Part shown: piece after piece, positions 1 to 7,116 of the stretch
How the letters are laid out: the number at the start of each line of letters is the position of its first letter
Numbering within the stretch: the stretch's first letter is position 1
Assembly: GCA_044448905.1 (NCBI GenBank)
Contig: JBIOHJ010000066.1
Span: 1 to 18,170 of the forward strand
DNA from: JBIOHJ01 sp044448905
GTDB lineage: Bacteria; Bacteroidota; Bacteroidia; AKYH767-A; OLB10
Length of the DNA stretch: 18,170 nucleotides
Reading direction: 5' to 3'
The notes under the pieces: generated by a model
Databases searched by the model: none
What the model was told of the DNA's origin: nothing
The model's input: the letters and a program-made list of their open reading frames with translations, nothing else
Made by a program: the position numbers and the translations under genes

Positions 1-167
1 ACTTTGGTTACATCATATGAAATCAATCCCCCATCCTTCTCCACCAAAAGCGATTTCATTTTTTTGTATCGCTTCGGGTCATCTACATCAAGAAAAACCT
101 GCAAATCGCCTTTTACCCCATGTGTGCGGATTATCTTACCAGCGAGATAACATTCTTCTTTGTTCAT
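1..167 (-). CDS. rimM: Ribosome maturation factor RimM, N-terminal part (cut by window edge)
   Basis: The minus strand reads MNKEECYLAGKI, then RTHGVKGDLQVFLD and DPKRYKKMKSLLVE. This is the N-terminal beta-barrel of RimM, a 30S assembly factor that binds ribosomal protein S19; the xGKIxRTHGxKGxL pattern is typical of the family. The ATG is at 167-165, and only the first 55 codons lie in the window. It lies 71 bp downstream of rpsP on the same strand, matching the conserved rpsP-rimM order of many bacteria. A strong hairpin sits in the spacer, so co-transcription may be attenuated. The call rests on the N-terminus only, but the order and motif agree. Confidence 0.88.
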   Translation of the reverse strand, partial: MNKEECYLAGKIIRTHGVKGDLQVFLDVDDPKRYKKMKSLLVEKDGGLISYDVTK

Positions 168-190
168 GAGGAGATTAAAAATAAAAAGTG

Positions 191-213
191 CCGTCCCGCC
201 TGAGGCGGGACGG
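191..213 (-). terminator. Hairpin between rpsP and rimM, possible attenuator
   Basis: A perfect 10-bp stem (arms CCGTCCCGCC and GGCGGGACGG) has a 3-nt loop. On the minus strand it is followed by CACTTTTTATTTTTAA, a T-rich tract, so it can act as an intrinsic terminator or attenuator downstream of rpsP. The same kind of GC-rich palindrome is frequent between genes of Bacteroidota, so it may instead be a dispersed repeat that happens to sit here. Confidence 0.6.
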
Positions 214-238
214 TCACATCATAAATTTTAAGGGTTAA

Positions 239-823
239 TTAAGAGTTGCCTTCTGTGTTTTCTGCAGGTGGTGTTGATTCACCTTCTGCCGGTGCTGCTG
301 GCTCAGCAGGTTCTACCGGAGCAGGTATTGCAGCAGCTGCAGCAGCGGAAGCCGCTTCGGCAGCAGCAATGTGCTTGGCAGCAACTTTCTCAGCAATTTT
401 TTGCCTCAATTTCTCTTCTTCCGATAAACGGTTCTTGACAGAATCTTTTTTACTGTTTCGTACCGCATCTATTTTTTGCGCAACCTTAAGGTTTTTTTGT
501 TCAAGCCAGGCATTGTACTTTTCATCGGCTTGTTCCTGAGTTAGCGCGCCTTTTTTAACACCTTTATTGAGGTGCTGGCGGAACAGGATTCCTTTGTAAG
601 AAAGGATGGCCCGCGTGGTATCGGTGGGCTGTGCACCTTTGGCAAGCCAGTCTAAGGCTTTGTCCATGTTGAGTTCGATGGTGGCGGGGTTGGTTTTGGG
701 GTTATACGACCCAATGTTTTCGATATACTTACCATCCCTTGGAGCACGACCATCAGCTACCACAATGTGGTAATACGGATTGGCTTTTTTGCCGAATCGC
801 GCTAATCTGATTTTTACTGGCAT
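239..823 (-). CDS. rpsP: 30S ribosomal protein S16 with long Ala/Pro/Glu-rich C-terminal extension
   Basis: S16 is a primary-binding protein of the small ribosomal subunit. Residues 1-80 hold the family core: MPVKIRLARFGKKANPYYHI, then VVADGRAPRDGKYIENIGSYNP and a segment with TTRAILSYKGILFRQHL. At 194 aa it is more than twice the usual bacterial length of about 80-90. The extra part is a lysine/glutamate-rich, probably helical stretch (about 85-150), followed by a low-complexity Ala run and a Pro/Ala/Glu-rich acidic tail (about 150-194). Extended S16 proteins are known in Bacteroidota; what the tail does is not clear. The start is fixed by the invariant MPVKIRL. A candidate promoter lies about 60 bp upstream, and rimM follows. 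Confidence 0.96.
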   Translation of the reverse strand: MPVKIRLARFGKKANPYYHIVVADGRAPRDGKYIENIGSYNPKTNPATIELNMDKALDWLAKGAQPTDTTRAILSYKGILFRQHLNKGVKKGALTQEQADEKYNAWLEQKNLKVAQKIDAVRNSKKDSVKNRLSEEEKLRQKIAEKVAAKHIAAAEAASAAAAAAIPAPVEPAEPAAPAEGESTPPAENTEGNS

Positions 824-881
824 TTTTTGATAGTTTTTGTTATGATTTGTTTAGCTTTCCCGTAGTATCCAACTAAGGGGG

Positions 882-891
882 CGCAAAGATG
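882..891 (-). promoter_or_regulatory. Candidate -7 element for rpsP
   Basis: On the minus strand the sequence CATCTTTGCG matches TAnnTTTG except in the first base, and is followed by a GC-rich stretch typical of ribosomal start regions. It would give a 5' leader of about 50 nt. No clear -33 TTTG is seen, so this is tentative. Confidence 0.35.
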
Positions 892-972
892 TAAAAATTT
901 TCTTTACGAGCCACAATAGCCTGTAAAAGGTTTTGTATTGAATTCTGAACGACTAATGAATTATGGTTTCAA

Positions 973-980
973 TAATTTTG
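973..980 (+). promoter_or_regulatory. Candidate -7 element for the M48 protease gene
   Basis: TAATTTTG is an exact match to the Bacteroidota TAnnTTTG element. It would place the transcript start near 987, about 50 nt before the chosen ATG at 1040. A -33 TTTG at standard spacing is not evident. Confidence 0.4.
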
Positions 981-1039
981 GTACAAAAATTTAGGCATCA
1001 CTATTGTCATGCATTCATAAAACCAAAATAATCAATCGT

Positions 1040-1840
1040 ATGAAAAATAAAATTTTAATCGCATCAGCCTTTACATTTTTCCTGGTATCCTGTTCAAAGG
1101 TTCCCATCACTAACCGCAAGCAATTAAACATGCTTCCCGAAAGCCAGATGATTGCCATGAGCCTTACCAGCTACCACGATTTTCTGAAAGAACACCCGCC
1201 CGTTCCGTCTGCCGATGCCAATGCGCAACTGGTAACAAATGTTGGCAAAAAAGTTTCTTCTTCCGTTGTGCAATTTATGCGTCAGAATAAAATGTCCGAC
1301 CGTATTAACGGTTACAAGTGGGAGTTTAATACGGTTCAAAGCAAAGACATTAATGCCTGGTGCATGCCCGGTGGTAAAATAGTGGTTTATACGGGGCTGC
1401 TTCCCGTTACGCAGGACGAAGCCAGCCTTGCTTTTGTGATGGGGCACGAAATTGCTCATGCTGTGGCACGCCACGGCAACGAGCGAATGAGCCAGATGCT
1501 GCTTGCTGCTTCCGGTGAAATTGCCCTTGACGTTGCCCTGCGTAACAAACCGGCCGAAACACGCGCAATGTTTCATACCGCTTATGGTTTAGGAGCTACC
1601 GTGGGCGCCATTCTTCCTTTTTCGCGTTTGCACGAAACCGAAGCCGATAAGCTGGGAATGATTTTTATGGCAATGGCAGGTTACGATCCGCACGTTGGCA
1701 TTGGCCTGTGGCAGCGTATGTCAAAGGCAAGCGGTGGCGGCAAACCTCCCGAGTTTTTAAGCACTCACCCCAGCGACCAAACACGTATTAATAACATTAA
1801 TGCTTATATGCCTACGGCTATGAAGTATTATAAGAAATAG
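1040..1840 (+). CDS. M48-family zinc metalloprotease, lipoprotein
   Basis: This is a predicted periplasm-facing zinc endopeptidase of the M48 (BepA/LoiP/Oma1-like) family, whose members work in envelope protein quality control. From the ATG at 1040 the protein has 266 residues. It has a lipoprotein signal (MKNKILIASAFTFFLVSC, lipobox LVSC with Cys18), the zinc motif HEIAH (136-140), and a third ligand candidate Glu199 in LHETEAD with Asp203. The C-terminal segment STHPSDQTRINNI (about 241-253) is typical of the family. An in-frame ATG at 1004 would put 12 polar residues before the signal peptide, so 1040 is preferred. It is a single-gene unit; there is no TPR region as in full-length BepA. 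The exact substrate cannot be told. Confidence 0.9.
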   Translation: MKNKILIASAFTFFLVSCSKVPITNRKQLNMLPESQMIAMSLTSYHDFLKEHPPVPSADANAQLVTNVGKKVSSSVVQFMRQNKMSDRINGYKWEFNTVQSKDINAWCMPGGKIVVYTGLLPVTQDEASLAFVMGHEIAHAVARHGNERMSQMLLAASGEIALDVALRNKPAETRAMFHTAYGLGATVGAILPFSRLHETEADKLGMIFMAMAGYDPHVGIGLWQRMSKASGGGKPPEFLSTHPSDQTRINNINAYMPTAMKYYKK

Positions 1841-1842
1841 AA

Positions 1843-1862
1843 GTCGGATGTCGGATGTCAGA
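1843..1862 (+). repeat. Short 7-bp tandem repeat after the M48 gene
   Basis: Two exact TCGGATG heptamers followed by a partial copy (TCAGAGG) lie directly after the stop codon. It is a short slippage-type repeat with no assigned function. Confidence 0.5.
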
Positions 1863-1888
1863 GGTTTGATGAAAGAAAAATAAAATCT

Positions 1889-2563
1889 TCAATCGGCAAT
1901 CATGCATCTGAAAAGCGCGCTCCAGGGGCCGCTTTTATTATCGTTGCGGATGTTCTTGTAACGCGCATATCCGAAAATCTTTTTCCCGGCATCGGCCACA
2001 TCCAGCTTAATAATAAATTTTGCTTTGGTGCTGATAAAAGTTTGCGTGCAATCGCCCGGGCTAACGGGCGGCACTGTCGCGATAATGTATTTTACTTCGA
2101 TGGCATCGGCAAGCGGGTACATGGACGAACGGCTGCTATCGGTTGCAATGCGCACATCCATGCTTATCCATCCGCCATTCATTGTGATGGCTTTTACCAT
2201 AGGGGATGCATCAATGATTGGGCGCCTGCTTTTTTTACTATCAATGTGTTTCAGGCTCATACCGGTTCGCGCTGAATTGCTGATTAAAGTATTGCCCGCA
2301 ATTTGCTCTTTTACAAATGTGCGAAGCACACGGGTATAACTCACCCGTTGCGTGCGGTGGGTAATCACATCGGTGCTGGTACGTGTGGCCGGATTGGTTT
2401 TATTCTGATAAGCAGTTTCGTAAGGCGTACGCGCGGTTTGCAGCTTGTTAAAAGCTGCAGCGCTTATATTCCAGGCTGCAAGATTTGCCTGGCAGGTTTC
2501 AGAAAGAACTTTCTGGAACATAAAGAAGGCGGCATCCTTTCTCGGAATATAGTCTGTTTGCAT
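1889..2563 (-). CDS. Hypothetical protein: helical N-terminus plus C-terminal beta-sandwich, downstream of a 21-bp array
   Basis: I do not recognise a named family. The 224-aa protein has no signal peptide or membrane segment. Residues 1-105 look helical (DYIPRKDAAFFMFQKVLSE, then alternating polar and apolar stretches rich in Thr/Arg). Residues 110-224 look like an Ig/fibronectin-type beta-sandwich: PIIDASPMVKAIT, ISMDVRIATD, IEVKYIIATVPP, KFIIKLD, and a last strand GYARYKN ending in SGPWS. Start: ATG at 2563, with the DYIP motif directly after it. It is transcribed alone and convergently with the M48 gene. Its upstream region is entirely taken up by a degenerate 21-bp tandem array, which ends about 65 bp before the ATG (about 45 bp if the degenerate edge unit is counted). 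The gene at 16946 has the same arrangement and a similar domain layout, though no clear sequence similarity. Confidence 0.7.
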   Translation of the reverse strand: MQTDYIPRKDAAFFMFQKVLSETCQANLAAWNISAAAFNKLQTARTPYETAYQNKTNPATRTSTDVITHRTQRVSYTRVLRTFVKEQIAGNTLISNSARTGMSLKHIDSKKSRRPIIDASPMVKAITMNGGWISMDVRIATDSSRSSMYPLADAIEVKYIIATVPPVSPGDCTQTFISTKAKFIIKLDVADAGKKIFGYARYKNIRNDNKSGPWSALFRCMIAD

Positions 2564-2607
2564 TTTATTAATGTTTCGGGTTATTGCTCATGAATAACAT
2601 GCTGCAA

Positions 2608-2838
2608 TATTAAAAAAACAATTTATAAATTGCAAATTATAAATTATATATTGAAAGATATAAAAATTAGATTGCAAGTTATAAATTACAAATTGAAGTT
2701 TATAAAAGGTAAATTATAAACTATAAAATATATATTACAATTTATAAATATTATTTTGAAGTTTATAAATTATAAATTGAAATATATAAGTTATAAATTG
2801 GAGTTTATAAAGTATTATATTAAAATTTTAGGCTAAAA
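2608..2838 (-). repeat. Array 1: AT-rich degenerate tandem repeat, exact 21-bp period, upstream of the 1889-2563 gene
   Basis: This gene-free stretch is almost wholly repeat. Units start at 2629, 2650, 2671, 2692, 2713, 2734, 2755, 2776 and 2797, each exactly 21 bp; degenerate edge units lie at 2608-2628 and 2818-2838. Plus-strand consensus: ATTGAA at unit positions 1-6, TTTATAAA around 8-15, TTATAA at the end. Units differ at many positions yet no indel breaks the register. 21 bp is two helical turns (phased A/T tracts, possible curvature) and also seven codons: one plus frame reads LKFINYK-like heptads with one stop between units 4 and 5. No protein with a start codon is seen here. Confidence 0.85.
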
Positions 2839-2890
2839 TTGATGAAAAATCAGTGTATTTTGATTAAAAACATATTCAGAAAGGCATTAA

Positions 2891-3163
2891 TTATAATATT
2901 CCTCCACCGAGATGCCCTGTTCCCGATTCATAATAACCAGAATCATGATTGTTTCTTTCTTCAAAAAACTCGGCTGAACCCGGAAGCGGTTTCTTTAAAA
3001 TAGCCGTTAAGATAAAACCCCAAATGAAAGGTAAAAGCCAAACTAAAATTGAATGTATAATTTTCTGATTGCGGGTAAACACATGATACTTCAAAATTCT
3101 TCTTTGAATCTTTATTGAAAAATAAAGATAAACAAGCAGAATCAAAGCCAGGAAAATTTTCAT
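2891..3163 (-). CDS. Small membrane protein, hypothetical
   Basis: A 90-aa protein that I do not recognise. Residues 1-16 (MKIFLALILLVYLYFS) form a hydrophobic segment followed by KIQRR, and residues about 36-60 (ILVWLLPFIWGFILTAIL) form a second one, so a two-helix inner-membrane protein is likely. The tail is soluble and Gly/His-rich (SGYYESGTGHLGGGIL). It is divergent from the TPR gene at 3233, with 69 bp between the start codons. Base composition is AT-rich like its neighbour. The ORF has a sensible start and hydrophobic pattern, so it is probably real. Confidence 0.6.
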   Translation of the reverse strand: MKIFLALILLVYLYFSIKIQRRILKYHVFTRNQKIIHSILVWLLPFIWGFILTAILKKPLPGSAEFFEERNNHDSGYYESGTGHLGGGIL

Positions 3164-3232
3164 GAAGTGAAATTACTATTTTTTCTCATTAACAAAACCC
3201 ATATTTTTACCAACATCTTCTGAACTTATAAA

Positions 3233-3973
3233 ATGAAAAAAACATTTCTTTCAATTCTTCTAAGCCTTTTTTTTCAATTAGGCATTTCACAGGATACATT
3301 ATTTAATTCCCGTTTCGAAAAATTTATAATACAAGATTCAAGTTTTATTTTTAATGAGGAAATTGTAAAAAAATTCGGTAATAATCATGAGAATATGATG
3401 TTATCATTGGATCTCGTGGATCGGATTAAACAACTTCCTTTTAATCACTGTAAATTTTTTCATATGACCTATGCCTTATATGTAGACACTCTCGGCAAAG
3501 TTGCATTTTTTGATTTATTGACCCCTACAAGTAATGTTAAAATGGATGGTTTAATAAAAAATGAAATAGAAAAAACTTCCGGTTTATGGATTCCTGCAAA
3601 AAGCAATGATACTTTAAGGAAAATCATTTATCTTACCGGTTATATCGATAACGGTAAGAGCCATAGAAAAATTTATAATTATTATATGCAGGACTATTTT
3701 CATAGAGAAATCGAAAATTGCGACAATGCAGATTTTTATTATAATAATGGAGTAAAATATTTTCAGGATAAAAATTACAAAAGAGCCATCTATTTTTTCA
3801 AGTTAGCAAATGAATCTAACCCGTTTGACTTGGATGTATTGTATAATTTAGCCATGAGTTATTTAAAAGTAGAAAAAAGAAAAGAAGCTTGTGATTGTAT
3901 TGAAACCTTATTTGAACTTGGAGATAAAGAAAGCAATGCAATGCTTGAAAAGTATTGTGGAATCAAAAAATAA
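3233..3973 (+). CDS. Exported TonB-C-like / TPR protein
   Basis: The 246-aa protein begins with a signal peptide (MKKTFLSILLSLFFQLGISQ). Residues about 75-140 resemble a TonB C-terminal-type fold as found in many Bacteroidota periplasmic proteins (YALYVDTLGKVAFFDLL, later GLWIPAKSNDTLRKIIYLTGYI). Residues about 165-235 hold TPR helices (YYNNGVKYFQDKNYKRAIYF, NPFDLDVLYNLAMSYLKVEKRKEA). It probably acts in the periplasm as an adaptor; no enzyme motif is visible. It is strongly AT-rich and low in GC codons compared with the housekeeping genes around it, which may mean it was acquired later. The TonB-like reading is an inference from pattern only. Confidence 0.75.
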   Translation: MKKTFLSILLSLFFQLGISQDTLFNSRFEKFIIQDSSFIFNEEIVKKFGNNHENMMLSLDLVDRIKQLPFNHCKFFHMTYALYVDTLGKVAFFDLLTPTSNVKMDGLIKNEIEKTSGLWIPAKSNDTLRKIIYLTGYIDNGKSHRKIYNYYMQDYFHREIENCDNADFYYNNGVKYFQDKNYKRAIYFFKLANESNPFDLDVLYNLAMSYLKVEKRKEACDCIETLFELGDKESNAMLEKYCGIKK

Positions 3974-4023
3974 ATAAATATTTTTTTGATTCAATTCCAT
4001 TTCCATGCTTCTCCCAAATAACA

Positions 4024-4031
4024 TATTTTTG
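4024..4031 (+). promoter_or_regulatory. Candidate -7 element for sucC
   Basis: TATTTTTG matches TAnnTTTG exactly and lies 45 bp before the sucC ATG. A TTTG at 3985 is too far upstream (35 nt) to be a standard -33 element. Confidence 0.4.
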
Positions 4032-4036
4032 CCCAC

Positions 4037-4072
4037 TTCAATCTTCAATTTTCAATCTTCAATCTTCAATCT
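4037..4072 (+). repeat. TTCAATC heptamer repeats in the sucC leader
   Basis: Five near-perfect copies of a 7-bp unit (TTCAATC, with one TTCAATT variant) occupy the leader between the -7 element and the sucC start codon. Such runs can change length by slipped-strand pairing; here they would change only the length of the 5' leader. Confidence 0.7.
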
Positions 4073-4075
4073 AAC

Positions 4076-5293
4076 ATGAACCTCCACGAATACCAGGGAA
4101 AACAAATTTTAAAATCATTTGGCGTTGCCATACAGGAAGGCATTGTTGCCGAAACTCCCGAGCAGGCTGTTGATGCCGCCAAAGAATTGCAAAAGCAAAT
4201 CCCGAGTAACTCGGGATGGGTAATAAAATCGCAAATTCATGCAGGCGGGCGCGGCAAAGGAAAAATTAAAGGCACCGAGCAAAAAGGTGTTGCACTTGCA
4301 AAGTCGCTGGATGAGGTAAAAACAATTTCAAAAAATATTTTGGGAAATACCCTGGTTACCATTCAAACCGGTGAGCACGGAAAAAAAGTAAGCAAGGTGC
4401 TCGTTGCGCAGGATGTGTATTATCCCGGCAAATCGGAGCACAAAGAATATTACATGAGTGTGTTGCTTAACCGTTCAACGGGAAGGAATATTATCATGTA
4501 CAGCACCGAAGGCGGAATGAACATTGAGGAAGTTGCCGAAAAAACTCCGCAACTAATCCATAAGGAAGAGATTGACCCAACCGTTGGATTGCAGGCATTC
4601 CAGGCGCGTAAAATTGCCTTCAACCTCGGTTTATCAGGGAATGCATTTAAGGAAATGACAAAGTTTGTTTCGGCATTGTACAAAGCTTACGATTCCATTG
4701 ATGCATCGCTGTTCGAAATAAATCCTTTATTTAAAACATCGGATGATAAAATAATTGCTGTGGATGCAAAAGTGGGTTTGGATGAAAATGCTTTGTTCCG
4801 CCATCCCGATTATGCAGCTATGCGTGACGTTACCGAAGAAGACCCTACCGAAGTGGAAGCAGGCGAGCACAATTTAAATTACGTGAAGCTCGATGGAAAT
4901 GTTGGCTGCATGGTAAACGGTGCGGGGCTGGCAATGGCAACTATGGATATTATTAAGCTTGCCGGTGGCGAGCCTGCAAATTTTCTTGACGTGGGCGGAA
5001 CTGCCAATGCTTCGCGTGTCGAGCAGGCGTTCCGTATTATTTTAAAAGACCCAAACGTAAAAGCTATTCTCGTAAATATTTTCGGAGGAATCGTTCGTTG
5101 CGACCGCGTTGCGCAGGGAATTGTGGATGCGTATAAAAATATTGGCCAGATTCCGGTGCCTATTATTGTCCGGCTGGAAGGAACCAATTCCATTGAAGCT
5201 AAAAAAATTATTGATGAATCAGGATTAAAAGTTTATTCCGCAATTTTGCTGAAAGAAGCCGCTGACCTTGTGGCACAGGTTTTGAAAAAATAA
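4076..5293 (+). CDS. sucC: ADP-forming succinate--CoA ligase, beta subunit
   Basis: The beta subunit of succinyl-CoA synthetase (TCA cycle, substrate-level phosphorylation: succinyl-CoA + ADP/GDP + Pi to succinate + CoA + NTP). The 405-aa length is close to the family's usual 385-400. It has the N-terminal ATP-grasp start MNLHEYQGKQILKSFGV, the motif KSQIHAGGRGKGKIKGT (about 51-67), LFEINPL (metal and nucleotide binding region, about 212-218), and the C-terminal CoA-ligase domain with GNVGCMVNGAGLAMATMDII, FLDVGGTA and NIFGGIVRCD. The alpha subunit gene sucD is not next to it; the following gene (66 bp later) is of the agmatinase family. The segment IPSNSGW (about 42-48) is encoded by a perfect palindrome that looks inserted. 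Confidence 0.96.
   Translation: MNLHEYQGKQILKSFGVAIQEGIVAETPEQAVDAAKELQKQIPSNSGWVIKSQIHAGGRGKGKIKGTEQKGVALAKSLDEVKTISKNILGNTLVTIQTGEHGKKVSKVLVAQDVYYPGKSEHKEYYMSVLLNRSTGRNIIMYSTEGGMNIEEVAEKTPQLIHKEEIDPTVGLQAFQARKIAFNLGLSGNAFKEMTKFVSALYKAYDSIDASLFEINPLFKTSDDKIIAVDAKVGLDENALFRHPDYAAMRDVTEEDPTEVEAGEHNLNYVKLDGNVGCMVNGAGLAMATMDIIKLAGGEPANFLDVGGTANASRVEQAFRIILKDPNVKAILVNIFGGIVRCDRVAQGIVDAYKNIGQIPVPIIVRLEGTNSIEAKKIIDESGLKVYSAILLKEAADLVAQVLKK
4199..4217. repeat. Palindrome inside sucC coding sequence
   Basis: Arms ATCCCGAG and CTCGGGAT are separated by TAA (not in frame). It is a perfect 8-bp stem. It encodes the IPSNSG segment between KELQKQ and GWVIKSQIH. It resembles the TCCCGA/TCGGGA intergenic palindromes at 7028-7070 and 18105-18120. 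Confidence 0.6.
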
Positions 5294-5358
5294 GTTTACA
5301 GAAATAAAACACATCCGTTAAAATAACATTTGTAATTTCGCCTTAAGTTATTTTTACA

Positions 5359-6276
5359 ATGTCAACAACTCTAACCGAAAAAAAATCGCCCTTAAAAGTT
5401 TTAGGAAAGGAAGAAAACTTTCTTGGCATTGAAGAAAAAGAATTGTGCTCGTATGAAAAAGCGCGATTTGCAATTCAGTCGGCACCGTATGAACACACTT
5501 CATCTTGTCTGGAAGGTTCATCAAAAGGGCCTGCCGCAATATTGGATGCTTCACATTATGTAGAGTTTTATGACGAGGAGCTCGATAAAGAAACCTACAA
5601 AGAATGCGGCATTGCCACGCTTGCGCCAATTGATTTCGGCAGCAAAGTGGATGCTGATGCGATTGATTTAATCGAAAAATCAACCGAACGTTTAATTGCC
5701 GATGAAAAATTTGCAATCTCTTTAGGCGCTGAACACACCGTTACGTTAGGTTTTGTAAAGGCATTCGCCAAACGTTACGATAACATAACCGTGCTGCAAA
5801 TTGATGCGCATTCCGATTTGCGTTCCTCCTATCACGATAACCCGTATTCACATGCTTCGGTAATGGCGCGCGTGCACGATTTGGGAATTAATCTTTGCCA
5901 GATCGGAATCCGTGCTCAATGCAAAGAAGAAGCTGATTTAATAAAATCATCCCGCAACATCCATACTTTTTACGCGCATCAAATCCGTCAAAATCCCGAA
6001 TGGATGAGCGAAGCCATTTCCTGCCTCACAGACAATGTTTACTTAACCATTGATGCCGATGGTTTTGACCCCTCGATAGTACCTGCAGTCGGCACAGCCG
6101 AACCTGGTGGCATGCGCTGGGAAGAAACACTCGAGTTCCTGAAAAAAGTGATTGCAGAGAAAAATGTAGTCGGGCTTGATGTAGTGGAAATAGCGCCCCG
6201 CGAAGGAGAAATCCTTTCCCAATACGTCATGGCAAAGCTGGTATATAAAATTATCGGGTACTTAATTACCAGATAA
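5359..6276 (+). CDS. speB: Agmatinase / arginase-family ureohydrolase
   Basis: A ureohydrolase with a binuclear Mn centre; agmatinases split agmatine into putrescine and urea, feeding polyamine synthesis. At 305 aa it has the normal length. Metal ligands are visible: His126 in GAEHT, Asp149/His151/Asp153 in QIDAHSDLR, Asp232/Asp234 in TIDADGFDPS. SSKGPAAI (about 54-61) is the conserved N-terminal loop, and the chain ends with DVVEIAPRE and a helix. Agmatinase is favoured over arginase by the overall pattern (SHASVMARV, TAEPGGMRW), but the substrate cannot be proved from sequence. It follows sucC after 65 bp on the same strand and could be co-transcribed. All catalytic residues are present. 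Confidence 0.88.
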   Translation: MSTTLTEKKSPLKVLGKEENFLGIEEKELCSYEKARFAIQSAPYEHTSSCLEGSSKGPAAILDASHYVEFYDEELDKETYKECGIATLAPIDFGSKVDADAIDLIEKSTERLIADEKFAISLGAEHTVTLGFVKAFAKRYDNITVLQIDAHSDLRSSYHDNPYSHASVMARVHDLGINLCQIGIRAQCKEEADLIKSSRNIHTFYAHQIRQNPEWMSEAISCLTDNVYLTIDADGFDPSIVPAVGTAEPGGMRWEETLEFLKKVIAEKNVVGLDVVEIAPREGEILSQYVMAKLVYKIIGYLITR

Positions 6277-6289
6277 CATTTTTTTGGTA

Positions 6290-6297
6290 TACTTTTG
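6290..6297 (+). promoter_or_regulatory. Candidate -7 element for the fatty-acid hydroxylase gene
   Basis: TACTTTTG is an exact TAnnTTTG match, 28 bp before the ATG at 6326. A -33 partner at standard spacing is not clear. Confidence 0.4.
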
Positions 6298-6325
6298 TTA
6301 TTGATTTTGAAAAGGCTTTTGCCTT

Positions 6326-6979
6326 ATGAATGATTTCAAAATTAGTAACACCGGCACCGGGACTATTTTCAGGAATAAATTTCTGGAAGGTTTAACACGC
6401 ACCCGTTTTAGCTTCCCTGTTATTTTGTATTTTGTTATTGCCGCTGTTATTTTAGGTTATGGATTATTTTTTGAAAATGTAAAACCGCTAAAAATTATTT
6501 ATCTTTTTCCATTGGGGATGATTTCTTTTACCTTGTTTGAATATCTAACTCATCGTTTTGTATTTCATTTTCATGCCGAAACCGAGAAAGAAAAAATAAT
6601 TCAATATACCATTCATGGCATTCATCACGAGTTTCCAAAAGACAAAGACCGCTTAGTAATGCCACCGTTAGTTACTATTTTTATTGCTGTGATTTTCTTT
6701 TTTGTTTTTCTTTTAACGATGAAAGAAAACGCCTGGTTTTTCTATTCAGGGTTTGTAGCTACCTATTCGGTTTATCTTTTGATTCACTTTGCGGTTCACC
6801 GTTTTCATCCGCCAAAAAATTTTTTTAAAATATTATGGAAGCATCATGCATTGCATCACTACAAATCTACCGATGGGTATTACAGTGTTTCGCTTCCTTT
6901 TTGGGATTACCTTTTCGGAACCACATCACACGGCAAGCAGGATAAAATCCTGGAAAATAAATTGCCCGATGTGATTTAA
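6326..6979 (+). CDS. Fatty acid hydroxylase superfamily membrane protein (FA2H/sterol desaturase type)
   Basis: An integral-membrane di-iron oxygenase of the fatty acid hydroxylase superfamily. The 217-aa protein has transmembrane segments near 31-50, 55-75, 112-132 and 140-157. Its histidine clusters are HRFVFHFH (about 74-81), HGIHHEFP (about 94-101), HRFHPP and HHALHHYKSTDGYYSV (about 171-186). The HGIHHEFPKD and HHxxHH patterns resemble eukaryotic fatty acid 2-hydroxylase (Scs7/FA2H). Many Bacteroidota make sphingolipids and hydroxylated fatty acids, so a role in 2-hydroxylation of membrane acyl chains is a fair guess, not shown by the context. It sits between speB and the biotin carboxylase gene with its own candidate promoter. 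Confidence 0.82.
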   Translation: MNDFKISNTGTGTIFRNKFLEGLTRTRFSFPVILYFVIAAVILGYGLFFENVKPLKIIYLFPLGMISFTLFEYLTHRFVFHFHAETEKEKIIQYTIHGIHHEFPKDKDRLVMPPLVTIFIAVIFFFVFLLTMKENAWFFYSGFVATYSVYLLIHFAVHRFHPPKNFFKILWKHHALHHYKSTDGYYSVSLPFWDYLFGTTSHGKQDKILENKLPDVI

Positions 6980-7027
6980 ACCGAACAATGTCAAATGACA
7001 GAATTTGCTGAATGTATGGTGTGAGGT

Positions 7028-7070
7028 TTATCCCGATCACATTTTAATAAGTTCTTTTTTTTCGGGATAA
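7028..7070 (+). terminator. Weak terminator-like inverted repeat after the hydroxylase gene
   Basis: Arms TTATCCCGA (7028-7036) and TCGGGATAA (7062-7070) pair perfectly over 9 bp across a 25-nt loop, followed by GTTTTTCTTT. The loop is long, so this may be a dispersed palindrome instead of an efficient terminator. Confidence 0.4.
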
Positions 7071-7116
7071 GTTTTTCTTTCCGTACTTTGCACCATTGTG
7101 GTTTTTTGCTTCTTAC

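Noticed and set aside
246..539. Plus-strand 97-aa Ala/Ser-rich ORF
   Set aside because: It is the antisense shadow of the rpsP C-terminal extension.
1124..1576. Minus-strand 150-aa ORF
   Set aside because: It is antisense to the M48 protease gene and has no family pattern.
2025..2593. Plus-strand ORFs antisense to the 1889-2563 gene
   Set aside because: No start context or domain pattern; the minus-strand frame gives a coherent beta-sandwich.
5294..5358. sucD next to sucC
   Set aside because: The next gene is a ureohydrolase; no CoA-binding alpha subunit is in the window.
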